64,000 bases of DNA from Petrolisthes cinctipes (taxonomy: Eukaryota > Arthropoda > Malacostraca > Decapoda > Porcellanidae), in assembly GCA_033782935.1 (NCBI GenBank), contig JAWQEG010002497.1, forward strand, positions 1 to 64,000, given 5' to 3'. Shown piece by piece: positions 36,178 through 45,729 of the stretch (position 1 is the first letter of the stretch; each line of letters starts with the position of its first letter). Made by a program: the position numbers and the translations under genes. The notes beneath the pieces were generated by a model. The model was not told where the DNA came from, ran no database searches, and saw nothing but the letters and a program-made list of their open reading frames with translations.

Positions 36178-36343
36178 TTAAGTAGAGATTCTCTATTTGG
36201 TAAATTGGAGGGCTACCGATTCCTCCTAACTATGCCAGGAAACAGACGATCTTCATGTTCCTCATAGGGGATCTGTTGTTTCGTGGCATAGTTTGAAGGA
36301 ATCAGAGACCTTCCAATTTACCAACAAGAGAATCTCCCCTTAA
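36178..36343. mobile_element. MITE family A copy, near intact
   Basis: TTAAGTAGAGATTCTCTATT at the left and CAAGAGAATCTCCCCTTAA at the right. Centre GGGGATCTGTTGTTTCGTGG. Confidence 0.9.
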
Positions 36344-36579
36344 TTTAGAAAAAAACACTTTTCATTATTAGTCATACAGATAAGTATACAATTTTCATAC
36401 CAAATACAATTCTCAGTGCCCCTCTCATACTTGGGTGTTAACACCAAGCTGTTTTATCATCTTGAGTCGAGTTGGTACATAAACAAATAGACTAATAGTG
36501 GAAATGTTTTATAAGGACAGAACCAATTAAACATACAGAAGGTAAACCCTCCATTCCTTCTGCATAAAAAATATAAGAG

Positions 36580-36741
36580 TTAAGGGGAGATCTTTTGTTG
36601 GTGAATTGAAAGGTTTCTGATTCTTCCAAACTATGCCACGATACAGATCCCCTATTACTACCATTGAGGATGTAGGTTTTCAGGCATAGTTAGGAGGAAT
36701 CAGAGACCTTCCAATTTACAAACGAAAGAATCTCACCTTAA
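36580..36741. mobile_element. MITE family A copy, near intact
   Basis: TTAAGGGGAGATCTTTTGTT at the left, GAAAGAATCTCACCTTAA at the right, and CTATGCCACGATACAGATCC in the core. Confidence 0.9.
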
Positions 36742-36744
36742 ACA

Positions 36745-37074
36745 AAATGTATAAGTAATATTGTTCGAGTTGTTGTGTATTCCAATCTATTGCCACCTGA
36801 GCGGGAGAGTAAGCACATCTAGGCACGCTTTCCATTCACTCTTTAAACAATCATCAGTCAAGAACTTTTTTCGAATAGGACAATCATCAGAATAACACTT
36901 AAGTCGTCTATTAACTTCAGGAATCATTTGCCCTATCGATGCCCTTTGCTCTTGAGACACCTTGGTATAGTGTAGTAACTAACACCAAGAGGTGATAAAT
37001 AATACATGTCATGCTCCAGGACAGACTGGTTCACTCCAGCTGGCCCGCCAACCTGTCTCCCGTCTCCTGTCTGC

Positions 37075-37153
<79 letters not shown>

Positions 37154-37416
37154 ATTAGATATGATATTGAATAATTATAATCTCGTAACCATTGACAATG
37201 AAAAGCTGTCTATTATTCTGGTGGTTCTTTAGAAAATAGAGGTTGGTTTTCTGTGCTGCCATTGTTAATCCCCTCATGACAGACCGCGTTCTAGTGAAAG
37301 TGAGATGTCCTTAGTTAAAGTTTCCTTCTTTGAGACACTAAGACCCGCGTCGCGTGAAAGGTCTGCCGGTATATATGTAGGTATTTCTGGTGGTACTCAG
37401 CGATACAGGAATATCA

Positions 37417-37458
<42 letters not shown>

Positions 37459-38965
37459 TTCAGTACTAACAACTCACCCTGCACCTATGCACCTTCCCCT
37501 TTATCATCCGGCTCCCCTGACACAAGTATATTGTTTTCCTCACCTTGACCTTGACTCTCTCCCGCACACACAACACACGATTTCTTTTCCTATTTTGTCT
37601 GATAATTGGGGTCGCTTTATTGCTTCTCGTTTGTCATTGTTCTTTTCTTCTGAAACGTTAATCACTTCAAATTATTAAAAAAAGTTAAAAACAGGATACC
37701 TGTAATAAATCACATAGGTATTATATGCATGAATATAGTTGTTGTTGTTGTTGTTGTTGTTGTTGAAGTTCCTCAAGCTGCATGAATATAGTTGTTTACA
37801 ATACAGTAAATACGGTCAATAAATGCCCTTTCTACCTTGAAAGAGACAGACAAAACTGCCATTAAAAGTCCCTCATTTGTTGACTCTGAGATAAATCGTG
37901 TCATATGGGGCCTTAAATATATATTTTGAAGAGGGTAGTACAGTATTGGAGAAACAAAATGATGCTACACCATTATGATTGTTGAGCTTAACGGGGAAAC
38001 CCTATTCTATTACTGGCGTATATTCCGGTTAATTAATACCACAACAAACTCATAGTGAGGCAACCATCCGGGAAAGGGTATCCTTACCACACAACAACTC
38101 AACCTCGTTAACCAAACACATGGGCGGAATGAACTGGAAATGTAGTAGGTGTTGGGGCTGTGTCATGATGAAGACATTCAGTGGTAATTGCTATAGTATG
38201 GGATGAAAAAATTTTACTCAGCGAAGTGTTTCTTTTTCCAACAAGAATGAAACCATCAAGGAAGATACGGCCAAAAGAGGAAAGGCTCCCTGCTTAATTG
38301 TGGGCCCTCATATATGTATACATTCCCTAAGAATAAAACTCTGAGGAAGGTTAAGCAAAAAATAAATTATCACCTGGCGTGGGACACAAAAGAATCTACT
38401 GAGAGGAAGAAAGAAAATTGTTCTATAGTCCAGAACGACCTCATACCACAAGGGAGAAGGACACGAAAAGAGGGGTAACAAGCGCCAAGGAAAAAGAAGG
38501 AAAGGAGGGACAGTTGGAGAAAGAGGAAAGAGATTGGCTCGGGTCCGATGGGGTGCTAAAATTTTTCAAGTATTGCTCGAATCTTAGCAGACAAAACCCC
38601 CTTACACGAATCACACACACACACACACACACAATGAATGGAAGGACTGGCTTTGCGAAGGGCATTGGTGTTAGACCAGATGAAGATACCCTGAAAAAGG
38701 GTGTGTTAATTAATGGCATTGCTTTGCATTTAGAGAAAGTTTAATACAGTTTTCTCTGAGATGAAGAACAAGAAGGGGATCAAAATTACCTCCATTAGTA
38801 TTTATCTGTCTGTGTCTCCGCTACGTGACGCATGCAATAATAAAAACATTGCAACATCCACAAATAAGGAAACATACTTAATATCATACACATTTTTCTG
38901 TTCACCGAGTTCTATTATCTCACTAATATTTTCCTACTGGGAAAGAGGCTTCTTTTATGAGGCAG
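36745..38965. other. repeat-bearing intergenic sequence, no gene seen
   Basis: Contains (CT)n at 37,071-37,149, (CA)n at 37,420-37,456 and (TTG)n at 37,738-37,764. The 108-codon frame at 38,418-38,744 spans a CA repeat and lacks coding character. Confidence 0.5.
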
Positions 38966-38970
38966 CGGTG

Positions 38971-38978
38971 TGACGTCA
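38971..38978 (+). promoter_or_regulatory. perfect CRE upstream of the 39.3-kb gene
   Basis: TGACGTCA about 213 bp upstream of the TATA box, in a GC-richer block that is probably the proximal promoter. Confidence 0.5.
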
Positions 38979-39183
38979 TGTACGAGGAACACAACTTTCC
39001 CTCCCAGTTTTTTTTTACGTTGTAGTGACTGCTGGTCCCTGACCCTGCCCTCACTACAAAGCCTCGTACTCTGAGCCTCACTCACCATTCACAACCCAGC
39101 AGCCGCTCCGCCAACTTGCGTCTCTCTGCACCTAGCACACTTATTTACCCGCGTAGTTGCGTGCAGCCGCGGATCCCACCAAG

Positions 39184-39217
39184 TATATAAGCGAGCGTGC
39201 AACTGTAAGACCTCACT
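39184..39217 (+). promoter_or_regulatory. TATA box and initiator of the proline-rich membrane protein gene
   Basis: TATATAA at 39,184-39,190 with TCACT, A at 39,215, exactly 31 bp downstream. This is the same spacing as in the peptide gene. The 5' UTR would be 64 nt. Confidence 0.8.
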
Positions 39218-39278
39218 GAAGACATAACACATAGATAACGTGTTACAGAGAGACTAAGTGAAGTGCTTGTAATCCAAG

Positions 39279-39818
39279 ATGAGCAGTGTAGAGAGGGAAT
39301 ATTCAGGGTGGTGGCCTTATCCTACACTAATCCTGGGCACATATCTCCTGGCTCTGGGATTACTACTACTAGTCATCTTCATCATTACGTTCCTTCTCAA
39401 GATCCTGAAGCAGAAGCCCAAACAGATGGTACCGCTGCCTACACCGCCCATGTGTCATCGTAGGTTGTCCACCCCCACTGTGTATCCTCCAACACCACCA
39501 ATCTCCAGGGAAAAGTTCAGCATCTACACCATCTGCAGACCTACACCTCCAGCGAGTCCTCTGACGTACTCCAAGACTCCCTCGGTAGCAAATACACAGC
39601 TCCCCGCCCCTGTTCCTGTCCACCTGCTCAACCCTGCACCAGTCACTCGAACTCCGCCTCTCAAACCCAAACAAAGGCCGCTGCACACTACACTCTCCCT
39701 ACCCAGTCATCTGTACGACCTGGCACGCCACCTGCCAAGTGGGGTCACACATCAATATTCCTCCGGATCTGCCCTACTGCTGGCGGAGGAAGGACGAGGC
39801 TTGCCACCAGATGTCTGA
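39279..39818 (+). CDS. single-pass membrane protein with proline-rich cytoplasmic-type tail, 179 aa
   Basis: Intronless frame starting at the first ATG downstream of a canonical TATA/initiator pair. Residues 1-15 are polar and about 16-40 form one strong transmembrane helix (LILGTYLLALGLLLLVIFII), followed by a basic KILKQKPKQ stop-transfer. The remaining about 130 residues are Pro/Thr/Ser-rich with repeated TPP modules (LPTPPMC, YPPTPPIS, RPTPPASP, TRTPPLKPKQRP), which could bind SH3 or WW domains or be proline-directed kinase sites. Short membrane region plus proline-rich tail resembles the two PPxY genes in layout, but no PPxY is present and no sequence homology is evident. I do not recognise the family. 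The frame also supports an overlapping minus-strand open frame, which I regard as a shadow. Confidence 0.75.
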   Translation: MSSVEREYSGWWPYPTLILGTYLLALGLLLLVIFIITFLLKILKQKPKQMVPLPTPPMCHRRLSTPTVYPPTPPISREKFSIYTICRPTPPASPLTYSKTPSVANTQLPAPVPVHLLNPAPVTRTPPLKPKQRPLHTTLSLPSHLYDLARHLPSGVTHQYSSGSALLLAEEGRGLPPDV

Positions 39819-39989
39819 GCAACTTTCTGTGGCCACTATCAGATGATGGCCGACCTCTGACTGCTGAAACCAAGATACGTCAGTCCGCTACAGTCTGTCG
39901 TGAACCAATGAAAGTGACAAAGGCAGAGAACACAGGTGTGCATATTATGCTATACACAGGTATAGTATAAAATTCACTATGGACCTGCC

Positions 39990-40262
39990 ATTCTGCCAAT
40001 TATCAACAGTACAGCCCAGAAGATATTTAATTGTGGAACCGTTCCATGATATTGATGTTTCATCACATAACTATTTCACTGAGTACCAGTTAGACCATGC
40101 TATGCATTGTTTCCCTAGTCAGCCGTTTCATCACGCAAATGTGTCCCTAAATATGTGTTACACCATGGTGCAACTGTGCCCCAAAGCCGATGTTACACCA
40201 TGCAATTGTTTCTCTCAGGAGTGGTTCCACAGTGCAGTCGATTTACCTCAAACAGGTCCTGT
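39990..40262 (-). repeat. degenerate about 35-bp tandem repeat in putative 3' UTR
   Basis: On the minus strand consecutive units end CACCATG, GTGATG, AGCATG, GTGATG and ATCATG at 33-35-bp steps, with shared GTGTAAC/GTCTAAC starts and an A-rich or AGGGA centre. The 129-codon plus frame here follows the repeat and is doubtful as a gene. Confidence 0.55.
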
Positions 40263-40439
40263 CATGATACTAGGAAATATCTTGCAAAGCTACGTGCCTC
40301 CAACGAGGAAATGTCAGCGATTAATATGTTTACGAGAGAGATTAATTACTGTTCACACTTGTTCTTAACATCTACTGTTTTTACACCAATGGTGCTAACC
40401 TTTTGTTTTCTTATCGATCATTGTAGGGTCGTAATGATC

Positions 40440-40510
40440 TATGAATGGGGGATCGAACTCCAAATCGTCAGGACTAACGTTACCAATCGGCCACCAAGAA
40501 GGGAGGTTTG
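40440..40510 (-). repeat. tRNA-derived SINE head
   Basis: On the minus strand A-box-like TGGCCGATTGG (40,483-40,493) and B box GTTCGATCCC (40,449-40,458). Confidence 0.65.
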
Positions 40511-40619
40511 AATTTGTGTTATACTATATATCTCTCTTAATATTCAACCACCTCAACTCGCATGGACGAATGAATCACTCTTCCCTTGAACCATATGTGG
40601 GTTTACTTGCAAAAAAAGT

Positions 40620-40715
40620 ATCCGACGTGGCGGGGATTGAACCTGTCACTCTGTTGCAGACAGTCCAACATGTTAGCATTTTTACCAATATCACTCCTTT
40701 CGTAAATGCTGCTAT
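40620..40715 (-). repeat. tRNA-derived SINE head, degenerate A box
   Basis: On the minus strand a clean B box GGTTCAATCC (40,634-40,643) with a TGGTAAAAATGC A-box relic upstream. Confidence 0.55.
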
Positions 40716-41199
40716 TCGAAAGACTTCTTCGATCACTGTGATATTTGTAGCCTACTCTCCATAATAAATATTGAATCAGAGTCCCATATTTGTCATGAAA
40801 CAAGTGTTGGTGTGTAACTCGTGAAATATAGCAGCAATCAGAATGTTGCGCAACTCCCAGTGTTTGTGGCGTGTTATCACCAAACCCGCTACAGACACTA
40901 GTAGTCAATTTCTCAGGAATTATTATATGCTTCCCGTAACTGTGGCATTCCTCTTCAGTACCTATGGGTCATCTATATTACTCATTTCAAGTACCTAAGG
41001 GCCTCCATACTGGAAACTGTACCAGCATTCCTACTGACTTTACACGATGAAGAAAGGTTTTATGTGTCTGGGTAATGTGACAGATGAATCTACTGATTTG
41101 TAACAGATCCGCCAATTACAGTGAATGAATCATGCCTCAATGTTCCTTTAACACTGATTGGTAAACGAGTGAATAGACGTCAGTCGCCCGTACCATAAT

Positions 41200-41375
41200 G
41201 ATACCAATGAGGGTACTGCGTCACACAGCCGGAGATGACGTCAGAACACCCTAGGCACAGCTGGGTAAGAGGGAGAGTGGGATGCCAACTGGGCCCACCC
41301 GGGCTGCATTTACCTCATCCGGTCTCCCTCCCACCAAACCCACACAGTACCTGAGCCGCCACCACCACCACCATC
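41200..41375. promoter_or_regulatory. GC-rich block with CRE, possible promoter of unknown gene
   Basis: A GC-rich island in AT-rich surroundings with TGACGTCA at 41,236-41,243 and a CCACC-rich 3' side. No TATA box and no adjoining coding exon was found on either strand. Confidence 0.3.
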
Positions 41376-42197
41376 TCAGAACTTTTAACACAATTGAATA
41401 TTATATCTACAGTAATTTTTGAGTAAATGATGGAATATGTGATCAATCAGTGACAAATAATCTAGTATTGCAAATATTGTAAAAGATAATTGCAACATGT
41501 CCAACTATGTAATCATCCCAATATTTACATTCTAATATCTTAATATATAAAAGTTCAATGTATAATTATTTATATTATATGTAATTTAAGAAGATGATGT
41601 TGAATTTGTTGATGATAGCGACGAAGAGAATGATATTTAAGAATTATCATATGTACGGTGAAGCTTACAATTTGATGCCGAAAAGTAATTTTGTTTATAT
41701 CATTCCCATTTTGTCGTCAACTTCTCTATGTGGAAGAGAATACATGCAAATAGAGTTTGTGGTATGTGGAGAACTGAAGAGATTAAATGTTTGAAACTAT
41801 TACCATTACCACTAACTCCTCCACTACCATTATCATATTGCAATGCTATGTGGTATTATAGTATAATTTGACATAAAAATAATACCATCACATGCCATCC
41901 CTGCAGATCAAATGTAATGCTTTTATACGGTGTCTCCGAGTGTTAAAATGTGGCAAATGATAATAAATACTGAGATGTACTGTTGACTTTACCTTCCAAT
42001 ATACGACACACCTGACACAGTATTCATGCAACCTTTTAAGAACCATAAAGTTTCCTAGAAGCCAATATTCAGAAGGAAAATTGAGTTGTGGTTAAACAGG
42101 AATAAAACTGTACCACTGAGTCATGGGAATAAACGACACTGATAAAGAAATGTCTTAATATGTTGCATGAATACCATAATTAATCAATCATGTATAT

Positions 42198-42450
42198 ACT
42201 TGATTGTTATAATTTAAGGAAGCTACCAATGTTCTTGTGATGAAAAGTATTAGGTTGATATTTTCACGATTCAGTATGTATGTAACTTGATGGTTATATG
42301 GAAGTTAATGTGAGCTACCAATGTTGTAATGATGAATAATAGCAGGCTGATATATTCTCGAATCAGTATGTATGTATGTATGTAGCTTGTTGGTGATATG
42401 GAAGTCAGTGTAAACTACCAATGTTGTAATGATGAAAAATAGGAGGCGGA
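42198..42450 (+). repeat. about 90-100-bp tandem repeat, 2.7 copies
   Basis: ACTTGATxGTTATA, AAGCTACCAATGTT, GTGATGAA and CAGTATGTATGTA recur at about 42,198, 42,285 and 42,384. The copies differ by a (GTAT)n expansion at the joint. Confidence 0.8.
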
Positions 42451-42457
42451 AACTTAC

Positions 42458-42727
42458 ATGTCACTCCGCCAGAGACTCCGGAAGGCTTTGACTACATTAT
42501 ATAATTATTTCCGCGGAGGAATAGGTAAGAGGAGCAAACTGGATCCGTTGGACCAGGATGCCACCACCACACAAACGGAAGTATATCTTGTATTGATCCA
42601 CGGAAATGTACGACTGAAAAAAAATATATTCACGCTGCCAAAATGTCTATTACTCTCCCTGAGTCGCGTCGATTACTGTAATTATAGAGGAGTAAAATGT
42701 CGGCTGTCAGTACGAATCACTTCCTGA
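42458..42727 (+). CDS. 89-codon open frame, possible exon, unassigned
   Basis: Begins MSLRQRLRKALTTLYNYFRG, basic and amphipathic. A good donor (GGTAAGAG) at about codon 22 would make only the start an exon. Without a following exon it remains unsupported. It directly follows a tandem repeat. Function unknown. Confidence 0.2.
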   Translation: MSLRQRLRKALTTLYNYFRGGIGKRSKLDPLDQDATTTQTEVYLVLIHGNVRLKKNIFTLPKCLLLSLSRVDYCNYRGVKCRLSVRITS

Positions 42728-42944
42728 ACTGCCGCTAACTTTGGGAGGGAAAAAAGAAAGTTGCCCACGAGACTGTAGACGACCTCGCTCTTGCCCGTCC
42801 AGATGCAGTCCGAGGTCAACATTCACAAAGGTCTCAGTCACTTACTGTATGTTACTGAACAGCACCAACAACAGGGGATTAAAGTGGATGCTGACGTCAA
42901 TTAAAGAATCTCTCATTCATTTGTCTTTCCCGGTTTCATTTCTC

Positions 42945-42948
<4 letters not shown>

Positions 42949-42990
<42 letters not shown>

Positions 42991-42997
42991 TAATAAT
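42949..42997 (+). repeat. (AAT)n array
   Basis: About 15 AAT triplets with one interruption. Confidence 0.92.
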
Positions 42998-43146
42998 AAA
43001 ATAAAAAGATTAATATTAACTCTAAAACTACTGTGTTCGCTTAGATTTTTATCTGACTATCACCACGCAATTATACACATTACAGAGGACAACAGTCTCA
43101 GGTGCATTTTTTTTTTTTTTTAATGAATTATGAAACTTGAAAATTC

Positions 43147-43402
43147 TTAACAGGTGTGTGGCGAATCATGTGTTTGTACAGTGTGTGTGCATAGAACGAG
43201 ATTAATATCTTTCAGGGTATGTTGAACTACTCTCTGTGTAGATGTGACACGAAAATAATCATCTGCATAGGTGAACAGACCGGTGAAACGGTAGTTGCAA
43301 CTCTCCCTATCACCAGTCCAACGTCCATCGTAGGAGTACTTCCCTGTTTGACTGTGGTGTCTACAGCCTCCTCCTGGACTAGACTAGGTAACGCCAAACA
43401 AT
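43147..43402 (-). CDS. coding-like open segment, possible 3' exon, unassigned
   Basis: On the minus strand two alternative AG acceptors (around CCTAGTCTAG and TCTAGTCCAG) precede a frame reading GGCRHHSQTGKYSYDGRWTG, then DRESCNYRFTGLFTYADDYF, and it stays open to a TAA at 43,147-43,149. The residue mix (aromatic, Gly, Asp, Cys, Arg) looks more protein-like than other intergenic frames. There is no ATG and no upstream partner exon was identified. It could be part of a cysteine-containing extracellular domain, but I cannot name one. Confidence 0.25.
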
Positions 43403-44239
43403 TATATTTGCTACAGTGAAGCCACTGTTTGCGAAATTCTACGAGGAATGCTATCCCTGGCCTTCGCAGTGTGTGGGAATGTATTTTCTTATTTGTTTTT
43501 AAAAATTTAAGTGCGACAAGAATTGTAATAGTCTGATATGAAACTGGAAACGGAAGCCAGTTTCACATTCCTTCTTACTGGTGATTTTTTTTTTTTCTTT
43601 TTTACCGGTGGTGGTAAGAGCTTCAACACTCATGGTTATAGACAAAGGATGTAACTGTTCGCCTCCTGACCACCACAGGAGTCTGCCTGGTGCTATAATT
43701 AGTAAAAGATCCTATGTGAAGAATATGTATGTATACCTGTAGTCCTGTAGATATTTGTAGCCTATATATTAATGTACATATGTACAGTATGAGTATGTAA
43801 CAATAGTCAAATTTATATAGTATATGTATAGAGTTCAAATAATACAAACTGTTTCTACCAAACTTAAAATGCAACCTACATTCTTGAATACCAATCAGTG
43901 CGTGAAACCTCAGCCCCTGGTTGTCACGGTTAACTCGTGCTTAATTTACCATATGTGTACTGATAGTTATCGTTTAGACGTCATTATATATGATAAAATG
44001 CTACTTCAAACTTTTCTTGGGTAATTTTACATATATATTCCAGTAGCTGGCTTTTAATATATAATTATCATAGTTCTGGGAGATATTTCAAGAGGAAATT
44101 AACTCACCGACTACTGCCTGTCAACTCTAGTATGCTTCTCCACATTCTGAAGGCAGTAAACTACTTCTTTCCCTTCTCCACCGCATCTCAAAGGAAAATT
44201 CTGGTCTATACACGTAATTCTTGCTCTAATCCCTCGTAG

Positions 44240-44410
44240 GAGGGTATTGCCTGCAGTGATACTTTAAGGGTTTTGGCGCCCCTTCGGCCCCAGCCACTCT
44301 TTCAGTTCTTCAACTGTACCTCTTTTTTTCTCTTTCCTGCTTGCTGTCTCACCTCTCTATCACCTTCTTCTGGTGCTATATGACCTCGTTGTTGCGGCGC
44401 CTAATATCAA
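44240..44410 (-). mobile_element. dispersed element family G, minus-strand copy
   Basis: On the minus strand starts GATTGATATTAGGCGCCGCA then ACAACGAGGTCATATAGCAC, followed by GATAGAGAGGTGAGACAGCA. The sequence continues through GAACTGAAAGAGTGGCTGG. Confidence 0.65.
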
Positions 44411-44639
44411 TCAATCCTGCTTTAATGCCACCTGTTCCTTCCCAATCAGCACTCTTAACAACTTCTGTTCGGCCAGACAGCTTGAGGAACTTCAACAACA
44501 ACAACAACAACAACTTCCTCACTTCCTATGTCTGCCCTATTTACTCTAGCCCTTCCCTTTCTAAACTAAAAATAATATGAGATACTCTGTATGAAAAGGG
44601 ATACATGTCAAATTTAGTAAGCATTGATTAGATTTGAAA

Positions 44640-44790
44640 AAAGACCGCCCTAGGCCTAGAAGACCCTGTAAAACGATAGAGATGGTAATGGAGAGGTGGG
44701 ACAGCAAGAACAAAGGATATACATATAGAATGAAAAGATGGAGAGTTGAAAAATTGAAAGGGAGTGGCTGGGAAAGTAATGAAAAAGGAA
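44640..44790 (+). mobile_element. dispersed element family G, diverged 5'-truncated copy
   Basis: Shares GATAGAGATGGTAATGGAGA, GGTGGGACAGCAAGAACAAA and AAGGGAGTGGCTGG with the copy at 44,240-44,410. Confidence 0.5.
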
Positions 44791-45319
44791 GACAATGATG
44801 GAAGACGAGTAATCAGACATACTTACAAATGCAACTGGAGGCTGGCCACTACTGGGAGTTGAGGGAATCTATGTTAGAACTTAAGAAGGTTCATAGGGAT
44901 CAAAAAGGTACAGTACAGAGGAAGGAGGGGAGGGCAGGAATTTCCCTCAAATCCAAGAAAATACAGGCTATCGTCTATCATAGTAACTCGGCCCCAAACT
45001 GTCTCGATGATGGTACACAGGATCATAATATTTATCAATTATATCCAAAAAGCACAAAGTGGCCAACCTAAAGGTTAAAGGTCCGTCAGTGAGTGGCAGT
45101 CAATGGGACAGAGTGTAGCACACACTGTGTGTATGAAACACAACTATAGCACGCATCACAAGGATGATGAGTGGCCCAAAGACCTCTCCACCCACGTGAG
45201 ACCCGAGTCAGCCTCGGCTATGGCTGCGTAAGCAGGAAGACCTCAGACAGCTGACTCAAACCCCCCACCCCCTGCTCACAGGGGTGGTAACCTCTGGCAT
45301 CACTGAAAGATTTTTATCG

Positions 45320-45405
45320 TGTCCCGAGCAAGGATCGAACGCTGGGCCGCAGAATTACAGCCGCAGACTCTAGCATTGTGCTAGCCAGAAGCTGACTAAG
45401 CTCAC
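45320..45405 (-). repeat. tRNA-derived SINE head
   Basis: On the minus strand a B-box GCGTTCGATCC (45,332-45,342) lies downstream of a TGGCTAGCACAATGC A-box relic. The body may extend to about 45,100. Confidence 0.55.
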
Positions 45406-45489
45406 TTTAAGGCTCCCTGACATTTTAAACCAACAGAAGTGAAATTATGTTATTAGAATGGGAACTAGCACCAAGAGAGAGACTTGCTA

Positions 45490-45625
45490 GGATTGATTGA
45501 TTAATTGATATTAGGCGCCGCAACAGCGAGGTCATATGGCGCCCGAGACTTGGTTAAGGGTAGCAAGGGGGTGGTAGAAGAAATTAGGCAGAGGAAAAGG
45601 GGGAGTCACACTATAAACTGGGCTA
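45490..45625 (+). mobile_element. dispersed element family G, plus-strand copy
   Basis: Starts GATTGATTAATTGATATTAG then GCGCCGCAACAGCGAGGTCA and TATGGCGCC, nearly identical over 40 bp to the reverse complement of 44,370-44,410. Confidence 0.65.
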
Positions 45626-45729
45626 TATATGGGGAAACAGTCATGGAGAGGAAAAGAAATTATCCCAAAACAGCCAAAATACCACAAGCTATTGTACACC
45701 AGGTACTGTATTATTAACAATGTAGTGTT

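Noticed and set aside
38418..38744. 108-codon plus-strand frame
   Set aside because: It crosses a CA repeat, is open on both strands and has no promoter or homology signal.
40598..40715. Functional tRNA gene
   Set aside because: The B box is good but the A box and acceptor stem are degenerate, so a SINE relic fits better.
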